A stretch of 64,000 bases of DNA from Caproicibacter fermentans (GTDB lineage Bacteria > Bacillota > Clostridia > Oscillospirales > Acutalibacteraceae), in the NCBI RefSeq assembly GCF_009746625.1, contig NZ_VWXL01000052.1, positions 186,001 to 250,000 on the forward strand, in the 5' to 3' direction. The translations under genes and the position numbers were made by a program. Under the pieces are notes generated by a model. It did no database searches and was not told where the DNA came from. It was given only the letters and a program-made list of their open reading frames with translations. Below are positions 56,058-63,624 of the stretch, in pieces. Every line of letters starts with the position of its first letter. Position 1 is the stretch's first letter.

Positions 56058-56081
56058 ATACTAGAAAAGTAATCAAAAATA

Positions 56082-56110
56082 TTGATATTGTCGAAATATG
56101 ATGATATTAT
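56082..56110 (+). promoter_or_regulatory. Own promoter of the P-loop ATPase gene
   Basis: TTGATA (56082-56087), 17-bp spacer, TATTAT (56105-56110), 40 bases upstream of the ATPase ATG and downstream of the late-operon terminator. A sigma-A promoter used in the lysogen is likely. Confidence 0.65.
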
Positions 56111-56149
56111 AATAACGAATAATATTTGTATATGAGTGGAGTGAAAGTT

Positions 56150-57643
56150 ATGAAATTGGGGAGCAAAGCACGGATTGAGTGCATTAAACGTATTGATTTT
56201 GGAGAAATAGACGGAGATGGAGATCCGCATCTTGAAAAATATTTCTTGGATGACAATTATTGGGACAAGATAATTAACAATAAAGCATTTTTTGTTATAG
56301 GCAAAAAGGGTACAGGTAAATCTTCGATATATAGAATGATAGAAAAACAGGCTATAGAACAAGGACACATTATCAAAAATGCTGATTTTGGTGAATTCCC
56401 ATTCCATAGATTATTAGAACTGGATGATGAAAGCTTCTCGACCCCAAACCAATATCAAAGTATCTGGAAAAATCTTATACTGAATATGATGGCTCAAAAA
56501 ATAGCTGAGCTTGACATTGTTGGAAATTGCTATTTTGATGAAATTAAAGAATATGTCAATACTTGTATCGGAAGAAATATTGTTGATTTACATAAAGAAA
56601 TAATAAGACATACTGTTAAACAAAATGGCCTAATTAATTTCCACGGTTTTTCGTTTGGTGGAGAAAATGAAAGATCGATTACTTTAGGCAATGGTTCTAA
56701 TAATATTACTCAAATTAACTCTACTCTATTTGATCTAATTATTAATTTCTTAATGACAGGATCTTACGATAAAAAATTAATTATTCAATTTGATAGGTTG
56801 GATGATAATTATAACCAATATCAAAAATTAGAGCAGTATTATAATTCTATAATAAGTTTATTCAAGGTAGTGTATCGAATCAATCAAGAATTTAGGGCTC
56901 GTGACATTGAAAATGCCAAAATCGTTATATATTTGAGATCTGATATATATAGGGAGTTATCGAAAAGGGATGCTGAAAGCGCTAGGTGGGACGACTTTAA
57001 AGTTTTTATTAATTGGGCAATCATTAATAGAAGCGACTGGGAAAATCCCAAATTGCTTCAAATGATTAATAAAAGAATACATGCGTCGCTTGATTCGTTT
57101 GGGATTCATCAATCTTTTAATGAGATTTTTGACCTCAATGGTATTCATTTAACTGATGATCGAACTAATGAAGAAGTCTATGATTTGTTTAAATATATTA
57201 TTAACCGCACACTGCATAGACCTAGGGATTTAGTGAAATTTTGTAAATGCATCCAACTTGAAGTGAAAAATACGGATCTGTTTACCTTTAATACAATAAA
57301 AAACGCAGAAAAGACTTATTCAGATTGGTTTCTTAACCAAGAAATTGCTAATGAAATAAACCCTGTTTTAAAAAATACAGAATCATTGCATGAAATGATG
57401 AAACTTGTAGGAAGTAAACCTTTTTCTCTTACTGACTTTCATACTAGATATAAAGCAGTTGCACAAATCTTGTTACCCGCCGAAGACTTAGCGTTTTATT
57501 TGTATAGTGTGGGAATTATTGAAAATATTGAAGATTTTAATGGGCAAACAAGATTTAGATCTTCTTATCGAAATCAAGGAAAATTAGATAGAAACATGAA
57601 AATGATTATTCATCCTGCTGTTTGGAAAGGGCTTAACGTATAA
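56150..57643 (+). CDS. AT-rich P-loop ATPase (Sll1717-like), candidate defence moron
   Basis: A 497-aa cytoplasmic ATPase. Walker A is VIGKKGTGKSS (49-59); a Walker B-like stretch LIIQFDRLDDNY lies near 210-220. The remainder is helical with no recognised nuclease or other effector domain. It resembles the group of NTPases known as Sll1717-type, from memory of the pattern. It has far higher AT content than the rest of the phage, its own promoter and a terminator upstream, the hallmarks of a moron carried for the lysogen. A role in excluding other phages is plausible but untested. ATG at 56150 follows GTGGAGTGAAAGTT. Confidence 0.65.
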   Translation: MKLGSKARIECIKRIDFGEIDGDGDPHLEKYFLDDNYWDKIINNKAFFVIGKKGTGKSSIYRMIEKQAIEQGHIIKNADFGEFPFHRLLELDDESFSTPNQYQSIWKNLILNMMAQKIAELDIVGNCYFDEIKEYVNTCIGRNIVDLHKEIIRHTVKQNGLINFHGFSFGGENERSITLGNGSNNITQINSTLFDLIINFLMTGSYDKKLIIQFDRLDDNYNQYQKLEQYYNSIISLFKVVYRINQEFRARDIENAKIVIYLRSDIYRELSKRDAESARWDDFKVFINWAIINRSDWENPKLLQMINKRIHASLDSFGIHQSFNEIFDLNGIHLTDDRTNEEVYDLFKYIINRTLHRPRDLVKFCKCIQLEVKNTDLFTFNTIKNAEKTYSDWFLNQEIANEINPVLKNTESLHEMMKLVGSKPFSLTDFHTRYKAVAQILLPAEDLAFYLYSVGIIENIEDFNGQTRFRSSYRNQGKLDRNMKMIIHPAVWKGLNV

Positions 57644-57702
57644 ATTTTAAAAAACACTCTTTCGCCTCTTATCAGGTGGCGGAAAATTATTTAGCTTTTA
57701 TT

Positions 57703-57722
57703 TCCCGGCGACTTCACGCCGG
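57703..57722. repeat. attR: Right attachment core
   Basis: TCCCGGCGACTTCACGCCGG, identical to 22357-22376. It lies 59 bases after the ATPase stop and continues directly into the peroxiredoxin reading frame. Confidence 0.92.
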
Positions 57723-58261
57723 TTTGCACAACGGAATTTGTCGCCTTCGCACAGGCTTTTCCGAAGTTCCAGCAGCGAAACGTTCAGCTGCTGGGCCTGA
57801 GCATCGACAGCAATCCCTCCCACCTGGCATGGGTGCGCTCCATTGCCCGGACGACGGGAATCTCGATTCCGTTCCCGGTGGTGGCCGACCGGACGGGCGA
57901 GGTTGCCTGCCTGTACGGAATGGTCGCCCCGGACGTGAGCAAGCAGGAAACGGTTCGGAATGTCTTTCTTATCGATCCGAATCAAATTATCCGCGCGATT
58001 CTGATTTATCCGCTGACGAACGGGCGCAGCATTCCGGAAATTCTGCGTCTGGTGGACGCGCTGCAGACGACCGACGCCGACAAGGTTGTCACGCCGGCAA
58101 ACTGGCAGCCTGGTCAGCCTGCGCTGGTCCCGCCGCCGCAGACGTACAGCGCTTTGCTGGAACGGGAAAAAGACCCGGAGGAACTGGGATTGACCTGCAA
58201 GGACTGGTTCTGGTGCTACAAGCAGCTGCCGAACGGAAAAGAAAACGCGGGGAACAAGTAA
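57704..58261 (+). pseudogene. Peroxiredoxin, 3' part beyond the prophage
   Basis: The frame continues PGDFTP-VCTTEFVAFAQAFPKF with the peroxidatic cysteine (TGC at 57725-57727), then VQLLGLSIDSNPSHLAWVRS, VVADRTGEVACLYGMV and a C-terminal GLTCKDWFWCYKQL extension. The family is AhpC/Prx6-type 1-Cys peroxiredoxins, which reduce peroxides. No start codon exists in this half. Its expression as enzyme needs prophage excision. It ends at a strong terminator. Confidence 0.92.
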
Positions 58262-58262
58262 G

Positions 58263-58304
58263 AAAGGCCCGAAAAAACGTCTGACGGCGCTTTTTCGGGC
58301 CTTT
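58263..58304. terminator. Bidirectional terminator
   Basis: AAAGGCCCGAAAAA pairs with TTTTTCGGGCCTTT, placed between the peroxiredoxin tail and the convergent DegV gene. Confidence 0.9.
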
Positions 58305-58337
58305 TCTCGTGCAATTCGATTTGGAGGAATCTGCGGT

Positions 58338-59210
58338 CTACCGCTTGCTGCCGAGGAAAAAGAGCGCCATGGTTCCGGGTCCGGAATGCGTCCCGATGAC
58401 GGGGCCGACGTTTCCGATGACAAAATTTTTGACACCCATGCGTCGTTTGATTTCCCCGGCGAGGTATTCCGCGTCCTCCCGGCAGTCGCCGTGGCTGATG
58501 AAAACCGTCTGGGACGCGGGATCGTCGGCGGACTGTTCCATATGGTCCGCCAGCGCGTCCAAAGAAGCGCGGCGCCCGCGAACCTTGCCCATCGGAATCA
58601 GATGGCCCTCGTCGTCAACGTGCAGAACCGGTTTGATATTCAGCATGGTGCCGAACAGCGCCGTCGCGCCGGAGATGCGTCCCCCGCGTTTTAAATGGTT
58701 CAGGTCGTCCACGGTGAACCAGTGGCAGAGACGGAGCTTGTTTTCTTCCACCCAGCCGCGGACTTCTTCGATGCTTTTGCCCGCGCGCTTCATCTGTACG
58801 GCGAGGTAGATTAAAAGCCCCTGGCCGAGCGAAGCGGCGAGGGTATCCACGGCAAAGACCTTTCGTCCCGGATATTTCTCCGCGAGTTCTTCGCAGGCGA
58901 TTTTCGCGGAACTGTAGGTTGCGGAAAGGCCGGAGGAAAACGCGATGTCCAGAATATCCACGCCCTGCTGCAGCAGCGGCTCCATGGCGCTTTTATAAGC
59001 GTCCACGTTCACGGCGGAGGTGGTGCAGGGCTCGCCGGCACGGATACGGCGGTAAAACTCGCCGATCGGCATCTCGCGTTCGTCCAGATAATTGTGGTAC
59101 TCCTTTCCGTTCAAATGAAAGGAAAGGGGCAGAACCACCAACTCAAGCTCCTTTGCCAGCTCACTCGGCAAATCGCAGGAAGAGTCCGTCACAATCACAT
59201 AATCCGCCAT
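58338..59210 (-). CDS. DegV family fatty-acid-binding protein
   Basis: A 290-aa cytoplasmic lipid-binding protein: DYVIVTDSSCDLPSELAKEL at the N-terminus, EPCTTSAVNVDAYKSAMEPL, IAFSSGLSATYSSAKIACEE, LKRGGRISGATALFGTMLNI and a C-terminal VISHGDCREDAEYLA-type strand. DegV/FakB proteins carry fatty acids to a fatty-acid kinase in Firmicutes. The CTTSAVN and LKRGGRIS motifs are characteristic. It is monocistronic with its own terminator; no kinase gene is in view. Confidence 0.92.
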   Translation of the reverse strand: MADYVIVTDSSCDLPSELAKELELVVLPLSFHLNGKEYHNYLDEREMPIGEFYRRIRAGEPCTTSAVNVDAYKSAMEPLLQQGVDILDIAFSSGLSATYSSAKIACEELAEKYPGRKVFAVDTLAASLGQGLLIYLAVQMKRAGKSIEEVRGWVEENKLRLCHWFTVDDLNHLKRGGRISGATALFGTMLNIKPVLHVDDEGHLIPMGKVRGRRASLDALADHMEQSADDPASQTVFISHGDCREDAEYLAGEIKRRMGVKNFVIGNVGPVIGTHSGPGTMALFFLGSKR

Positions 59211-59361
59211 CGTTTTCTCCCTCTGATGAAACTGATTTATACGTTCCTGCTTTTTATTTTACCACCGCTTTCCAAATTATGCAATCGCGGCGCCGCCGAA
59301 CTTTGGAAATCATAAGGTGTCAAACAATAGAATATGTCGTGTGAAAGAACGGATCATACGC

Positions 59362-60030
59362 TTAGACGACGACTTCCCGCCTTGAAACGGCGCGGACAGA
59401 CAGAAAAAGAATGCCTGCGACGGCAAGCAGAAAAGCAGGCGCGGGAATATGAAACCACAGAACCGTGCCGACATCGTTCCATGTTTCCGCGTTGTTGAGC
59501 TGCGCGGCAAAAAAATAGGCAAAAAAGGACAGGACGATGAAAAGAATTTTCGCCTGGGTAAAATCAAACAGGCTTTCGACCAGAATCAGCACGCAGCAAA
59601 GGATGACGGCCGCCTCGAAGGATGCCGCGACGGAGCGGAGCAGACCGGGTTCCACCTCACCGAATCGAATCCGCACGGCGAGATGCGCCGACGCGGCGCC
59701 GGCGGCGGACCCCAGCAGCCCCAGCAGAAATTTGGGCAGGATCAGCGAAAGGCGGGAGACCGGAAGAGAAAACAGGTAAGAGTCCCAGCGCGACTTTTGG
59801 TCCGCCTCAAACGAGCTCATCAGAAGAAACAGGGGAAGAATGACGACCGTCCAGAGCGTCAGGCCCTCCAGACCTTCCCGCAGTCCCGCGACGGCGTAAA
59901 AGACCGAGAAAACAGAAAGCAAAAGAAGAAGGAACAGGCATCTGTTGCAAAGCAGTTTCAATTCTCTGAAAAACAGGCCGGCGACCGCGCCGGCCTGCCT
60001 GGAAAGGGCCCGTCGGCCCGCATTCCCCAC
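59362..60030 (-). CDS. ABC-2 type permease 2
   Basis: A 222-aa membrane protein with about six helices (CLFLLLLLSVFSVFYAVAG, LWTVVILPLFLLMSSF, LILPKFLLGLLGSAAGAASA, AVILCCVLILVESLF, FIVLSFFAYFFA). It has the pattern of ABC-2/YtrC-type half permeases and starts GTG after AAGGAGG. It is the last gene of the GntR/ABC operon and probably pairs with the first permease. Confidence 0.8.
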   Translation of the reverse strand: MGNAGRRALSRQAGAVAGLFFRELKLLCNRCLFLLLLLSVFSVFYAVAGLREGLEGLTLWTVVILPLFLLMSSFEADQKSRWDSYLFSLPVSRLSLILPKFLLGLLGSAAGAASAHLAVRIRFGEVEPGLLRSVAASFEAAVILCCVLILVESLFDFTQAKILFIVLSFFAYFFAAQLNNAETWNDVGTVLWFHIPAPAFLLAVAGILFLSVRAVSRREVVV

Positions 60031-60034
60031 GGCC

Positions 60035-60655
60035 TTAATCCTCCTTGTTCCTGAAAATCCGGCAGGAGACCTGGAAAGAAATTAGAACGACCGCGACCGC
60101 CGCCAGCGGGAGAAAACGAATCAAAAGCAGAACGGCCGACGCGGACGGCAGGGGCAGGTTTGCCTTTTGAAGCAGAATCATGCCGAGAGTCGGCAGCAGC
60201 ACGACGATCATCAGTACCATCCGCGCTTTTTGCGTGCCGTATTTATACATAAGCGGAAATAAAATGGCGCAGAACAGCAGCGCCACGCTCCAGGAAACCC
60301 AGAGCGCCGTGAGATTGTCGGGCGAAACGCCGCGCAGAATGACCAGCTCGGCCAGGAACGAAATCAGGGTCAGGCAGGTGGAGACCACGATCCCCAGCGA
60401 ATAACGGGCAAGAACGACGCCGCTTTTCGAAACGGGAAGGCTTCGCTCATAGACGCTCCATTTCGCGGCCTCATCGTAGGCAAACGCGTTGACGGAAAGA
60501 AGCACCGTCAGCATCACGGTTACGGCGGAAAAGATTCCGGCGGCCGTATCGCCGCCCGCCGCCGCGAAAAGAACGAAATAAAACGCCAGAAGAAGCAGCA
60601 GAACTTTTGCCGTGCGCCTGAGATACATCAAATCCTTCAGAATAAGGCCCGTCAT
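60035..60655 (-). CDS. ABC-2 type permease 1
   Basis: A 206-aa membrane protein with about six helices (VLLLLLAFYFVLFAAAG, IFSAVTVMLTVLLSVNAFAY, IVVSTCLTLISFLAELVIL, ALLFCAILFPLMYKYG...). I chose the ATG at 60655, which follows AAAGGGGGAAAATTC and overlaps the ATPase stop by four bases; the longer frame has no ribosome site. Half of a membrane channel paired with permease 2. Confidence 0.82.
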   Translation of the reverse strand: MTGLILKDLMYLRRTAKVLLLLLAFYFVLFAAAGGDTAAGIFSAVTVMLTVLLSVNAFAYDEAAKWSVYERSLPVSKSGVVLARYSLGIVVSTCLTLISFLAELVILRGVSPDNLTALWVSWSVALLFCAILFPLMYKYGTQKARMVLMIVVLLPTLGMILLQKANLPLPSASAVLLLIRFLPLAAVAVVLISFQVSCRIFRNKED

Positions 60656-61512
60656 GAATTTTCCCCCTTTGCATACAGCAGCATGATTTCGTCGAGCGGC
60701 GCGGCGTCTATGACCAGCTCCGGATATTTCCGCTTGGCGGCGGCGCGGTCGGCTACCAGCGCCTCGCATTCAAACGAACCGCGCCGGACGCGCAGAAAAT
60801 CGGAGGAATCCAGTTTGTCAAGCTGAGAAGCGCCGCATTTCAAAAGCCCCAGATGTTCTTCCAGCTCGTCTTTCGCCCGGCTGAACACGACTTGCCCCTC
60901 GTGGAGAAAAGTTACGTAATCGGCGACGCGCTCCAGATCGGACGTGATGTGCGAGGAGAAAAGAATCCCGCAGTGTTCGTCCTGAATAAAGTCGAGCAGC
61001 AGGTCGAGGATATCGCTGCGCATGACGGGGTCCAGACCGCTGGTCGCCTCGTCCAGAATCAGCAGGCGAGGCCTGTGCGCGAGCGCGGCGGCGATGCCGA
61101 GCTTCATCCGCATGCCCCTGGAATATTCCTTGATCTTTTTTTCGGGCGGAAGGGAAAAATCCCTGAGATACCGCCGGTATAAATCGCGGTCCCAGGCTTT
61201 GAACACCCTTTTTAAAATCAGGTCGACGTCTTTGGCACGGAATTCGCCCGAAAAACAGCTTTCGTCGAACACGACGCCGATCTGCTCTTTGACGGAGACC
61301 TCGTCTTTGATGTTGTCCTTCTCGAAAATGCGGATGCTGCCGCCGTCGCGCCGGATTTCGTTTAAGATCAGACGGATGGTGGTGCTCTTTCCCGCGCCGT
61401 TTTCGCCGATCAGCCCCATGATGCTGCCCTCCGGCACGGTAAAGCCGACGTCCCGCAGCGTAAAAGAGGGGTAGTTTTTGCAGACGCCCTCAAGCTCCAG
61501 CAATGTTTCCAT
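60652..61512 (-). CDS. ABC transporter ATPase (YtrB/BcrA type)
   Basis: A 286-aa ATPase. Walker A is GENGAGKST (36-44), the signature is YSRGMRMKLGIAAAL, Walker B is LLILDEATSGLDP with H-loop SSHIT. The C-terminal extension (LEEHLGLLKCGASQLDKLD...) is typical of this group of drug/lipid-type exporters. AGGAGTTTATTT precedes the ATG. It drives the two ABC-2 permeases behind it; the GntR regulator before it points to antibiotic- or cell-wall-stress response. Confidence 0.93.
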   Translation of the reverse strand: METLLELEGVCKNYPSFTLRDVGFTVPEGSIMGLIGENGAGKSTTIRLILNEIRRDGGSIRIFEKDNIKDEVSVKEQIGVVFDESCFSGEFRAKDVDLILKRVFKAWDRDLYRRYLRDFSLPPEKKIKEYSRGMRMKLGIAAALAHRPRLLILDEATSGLDPVMRSDILDLLLDFIQDEHCGILFSSHITSDLERVADYVTFLHEGQVVFSRAKDELEEHLGLLKCGASQLDKLDSSDFLRVRRGSFECEALVADRAAAKRKYPELVIDAAPLDEIMLLYAKGENS

Positions 61513-61524
61513 AAATAAACTCCT

Positions 61525-61902
61525 TTAATCGTTTCCGCCGTACAGGCGGTCCAAAACTCCGTGCAGCTCCCCGGGGGAAATCCCGCTCTGGCGGGCAAGT
61601 TCCACCGCCCGGCCCAGCAGCTCCTCCACCCGGCGGGACTGCTCCGCCCTGACCAGCTTCATGTCCTTTTGAGCGACGAAGCAGCCTTTGCCCGCCACGG
61701 TTTCGAGAAATCCCTCCGCTTCCAGGTCGGAATAGGCCCGGCGCGTCGTGATGACGCTGATGTGAAGCTGGCGCGCGAGCAGCCGCATGGAGGGAAGAAG
61801 ATCCCCCGCGCGAAGCGCTCCCGAAAGAATCTGGCTTTTGATCTGTGCGGTAATCTGTTCGTAGATCGGCCGTGGATCGGAATTACTGATAACAATATCC
61901 AG
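61525..61902 (-). CDS. YtrA-type GntR regulator with damaged or unusual start
   Basis: A small winged-helix regulator. Reading back from the ATG at 61788 the frame stays open and meaningful: LDIVISNSDPRPIYEQITAQ, IKSQILSGALRAGDLLPSMR, LLARQLHISVITTRRAYSDL. This is the complete GntR N-terminus, so the true protein starts near 61902. The only ATG there (61905-61907) is out of frame by one base and the in-frame candidate is CTG, a poor start. A one-base deletion or an assembly error in codon 2 is likely. It would repress its own ABC operon. Confidence 0.7.
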   Translation of the reverse strand: MDIVISNSDPRPIYEQITAQIKSQILSGALRAGDLLPSMRLLARQLHISVITTRRAYSDLEAEGFLETVAGKGCFVAQKDMKLVRAEQSRRVEELLGRAVELARQSGISPGELHGVLDRLYGGND

Positions 61903-61926
61903 TTCATATCACCGCGCCTTCAAAAC

Positions 61927-61973
61927 TGTATATATCATATATACACAGTATCATCAACCAACAGAATTGTCAA
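61927..61973 (-). promoter_or_regulatory. Promoter and palindromic operator of the GntR/ABC operon
   Basis: Minus strand TTGACA (61968-61973), 17-bp spacer, TACTGT (61945-61950). Overlapping and following the -10 is the perfect palindrome TGTATATAT-C-ATATATACA (61927-61945), the kind of site used by YtrA-type GntR repressors. Confidence 0.75.
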
Positions 61974-62048
61974 GATTATTTTTTTATTTTGCCCTTTTCA
62001 GAGAAAAATCTGCGGTTGTTCCGCGGTGAGTTGAAAGGGGGCCTGAGA

Positions 62049-62366
62049 TTGACTCGGAACGGGAAGAAAAGCCGGAGCCTGAAAAACGGTTATGAAAAGC
62101 TCGCGTTCGGCAGCGTAAACGATGCGGTGCGCCTGCTGTTCGGGGATGAGCCGGAGCCCGCGGAGCTGGAAAAAATGGATTTCGGCAATATCGCGGAAAT
62201 CCGAAGGCTGAAGGACGGCGCGCTGGAAATCAAGTTTTACGACCGCCTTCGCGCGCTGGACTGCCTGCGCAGCCTGAACGAGCAGGGCGCCGGCGATTCG
62301 CCGCTTTACCGCGCGCTGCAGCAGTGCGCGAAGGAGGCGTGGGAGGAAAAAGGGAATGGAGCTTAG
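62049..62366 (+). CDS. Small terminase-like protein of a second phage cluster
   Basis: A 105-aa protein (LKNGYEKLAFGSVNDAVRLL, FGNIAEIRRLKDGALEIKFY, DRLRALDCLRSLNE) with the size and helical pattern of PBSX-type small terminases. I chose the TTG at 62049, seven bases after AAAGGGGG. It overlaps the next gene by eleven bases. No integrase, repressor or att repeat was found to its left; the host GntR promoter is immediately upstream. Confidence 0.6.
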   Translation: MTRNGKKSRSLKNGYEKLAFGSVNDAVRLLFGDEPEPAELEKMDFGNIAEIRRLKDGALEIKFYDRLRALDCLRSLNEQGAGDSPLYRALQQCAKEAWEEKGNGA

Positions 62367-63624
62367 CGCCTTTTCCCGGCGGCAGAGGCAGGCGCTGAGC
62401 TGGTGGTGCCCGGGGTCTCCGCACGCGGCGCGGGACGCGGTTGTCTGCGACGGCGCGGTGAGAAGCGGAAAAACCCTGTGCCTTGGGCTTTCGTTTGTCA
62501 TGTGGGCGCTCGCCCGGTTTGACAAAAGGTCGTTCGCGCTGTGCGGCAAGACGATTCGTTCGCTGCGGAGAAATCTGGTGACGACCCTGCTTCCGGCGCT
62601 GACCGAATCCGGATTTTCGTGCGTTTACCGCGCCGGGGAGAACCGGATCGAGATTTCTTACGGCAAAAGCCGGAACTGCTTTTACCTGTTCGGCGGGAAG
62701 GACGAGGGCTCCGCGGCGCTGATTCAGGGCATGACGCTCGCGGGCGTGTTTTTCGACGAAGTCGCGCTGATGCCGCGTTCCTTTGTGGAGCAGGCGCTGG
62801 CGCGCTGCTCGGTGGAGGGCTCCAAATTCTGGTTTTCCTGCAATCCGGAGGGCCCCGGCCACTGGTTTTACCGGGAGTGGATTGAGCGGGCGAAGCAGAA
62901 AAACGCGCTGCGTCTGCATTTTACAATGGAGGACAACCCGTCGCTTTCCCCACAAATTCTGGCGCGGTACCGCTCGCTTTACTCCGGCGCTTTCTACGAA
63001 CGGTTCGTGCTGGGGAAATGGGTCGCGGCTCAGGGTCTGGTATACCCGTTTATGACGGGGGAGCTGTTCTGCGACGTGCCGGAGGGCGGATTTTCGCGTT
63101 ATGCCGTTTCGTGCGATTACGGAACGGTCAATCCCTGCTCGATGGGGCTGTGGGGTCTGCGCGACGGAATCTGGTACCGCATCCGGGAGTCCTATTACGA
63201 TTCCCGGAAAACCGGAGAGCAGCGGACGGACGAGGAGCATTACGCCGCGTTGGAGCGCCTTTGCGGAGAGCGGAGCATCGACCGCGTTGTGGTCGACCCC
63301 TCCGCCGCGAGTTTTCTGGAGGTGATCCGCCGGCACGGCAGATACCGCGCCAGGAAAGCGGACAACGCCGTCCTGGACGGAATCCGGAAGACCGGGGCCG
63401 CGCTCAAGCAGGGAAAGGTGAAGGTCTGCCGCTGCTGCGGGGACGCGGTCCGGGAATTCGGGCTGTACCGATGGGACGAAAAAAAGAGGGGCGACGTTCC
63501 GCTCAAGGAAAACGACCACGCGATGGACGAGATCCGCTATTTTGTCACATCATTGCCCGGCGCGGACGGCGGCTGCTTCGCCGTCGCGGCGCCGAGGGGA
63601 GAGGGGGGAAAACATGCTTTTTAA
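62356..63624 (+). CDS. Terminase large subunit (PBSX type)
   Basis: A 422-aa packaging ATPase. Walker A is CDGAVRSGKTLCL (33-40), Walker B VFFDEVALMPRSF (131-136), then YDSRKTGEQRTDEEHYAALE and VVDPSAASFLEVIRRHGRYR near the C-terminal nuclease motifs. It is unrelated in type to the GpA terminase of the first prophage. Normal length for the family and no frameshift, so it looks intact. Confidence 0.9.
   Translation: MELSAFSRRQRQALSWWCPGSPHAARDAVVCDGAVRSGKTLCLGLSFVMWALARFDKRSFALCGKTIRSLRRNLVTTLLPALTESGFSCVYRAGENRIEISYGKSRNCFYLFGGKDEGSAALIQGMTLAGVFFDEVALMPRSFVEQALARCSVEGSKFWFSCNPEGPGHWFYREWIERAKQKNALRLHFTMEDNPSLSPQILARYRSLYSGAFYERFVLGKWVAAQGLVYPFMTGELFCDVPEGGFSRYAVSCDYGTVNPCSMGLWGLRDGIWYRIRESYYDSRKTGEQRTDEEHYAALERLCGERSIDRVVVDPSAASFLEVIRRHGRYRARKADNAVLDGIRKTGAALKQGKVKVCRCCGDAVREFGLYRWDEKKRGDVPLKENDHAMDEIRYFVTSLPGADGGCFAVAAPRGEGGKHAF

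Larger units (their letters stand above)
22357..57722. mobile_element. P2-like prophage integrated in a peroxiredoxin gene
   Basis: A complete-looking 35.4-kb prophage bounded by a 20-bp direct repeat. The recombinase gene ends ten bases from the left core and an AT-rich ATPase gene ends 59 bases from the right core. It carries lysogeny, replication, packaging, head, contractile tail and lysis modules with no obvious broken gene, so induction is plausible. The tail order (sheath, tube, E/E', tape measure, X, D, W, J, I, H) is that of P2-type myophages. The head module has a GpA-type terminase, a lambda-type portal and a fused protease-capsid gene. Confidence 0.93.

Noticed and set aside
22357-57722. 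Integration into a tRNA gene
   Set aside because: No tRNA-like fold at either end; the target is clearly the peroxiredoxin coding sequence.
62230-63519. 429-codon minus-strand frame opposite the second terminase
   Set aside because: Antisense shadow of a gene with clear Walker motifs; no ribosome site and no recognisable domain.
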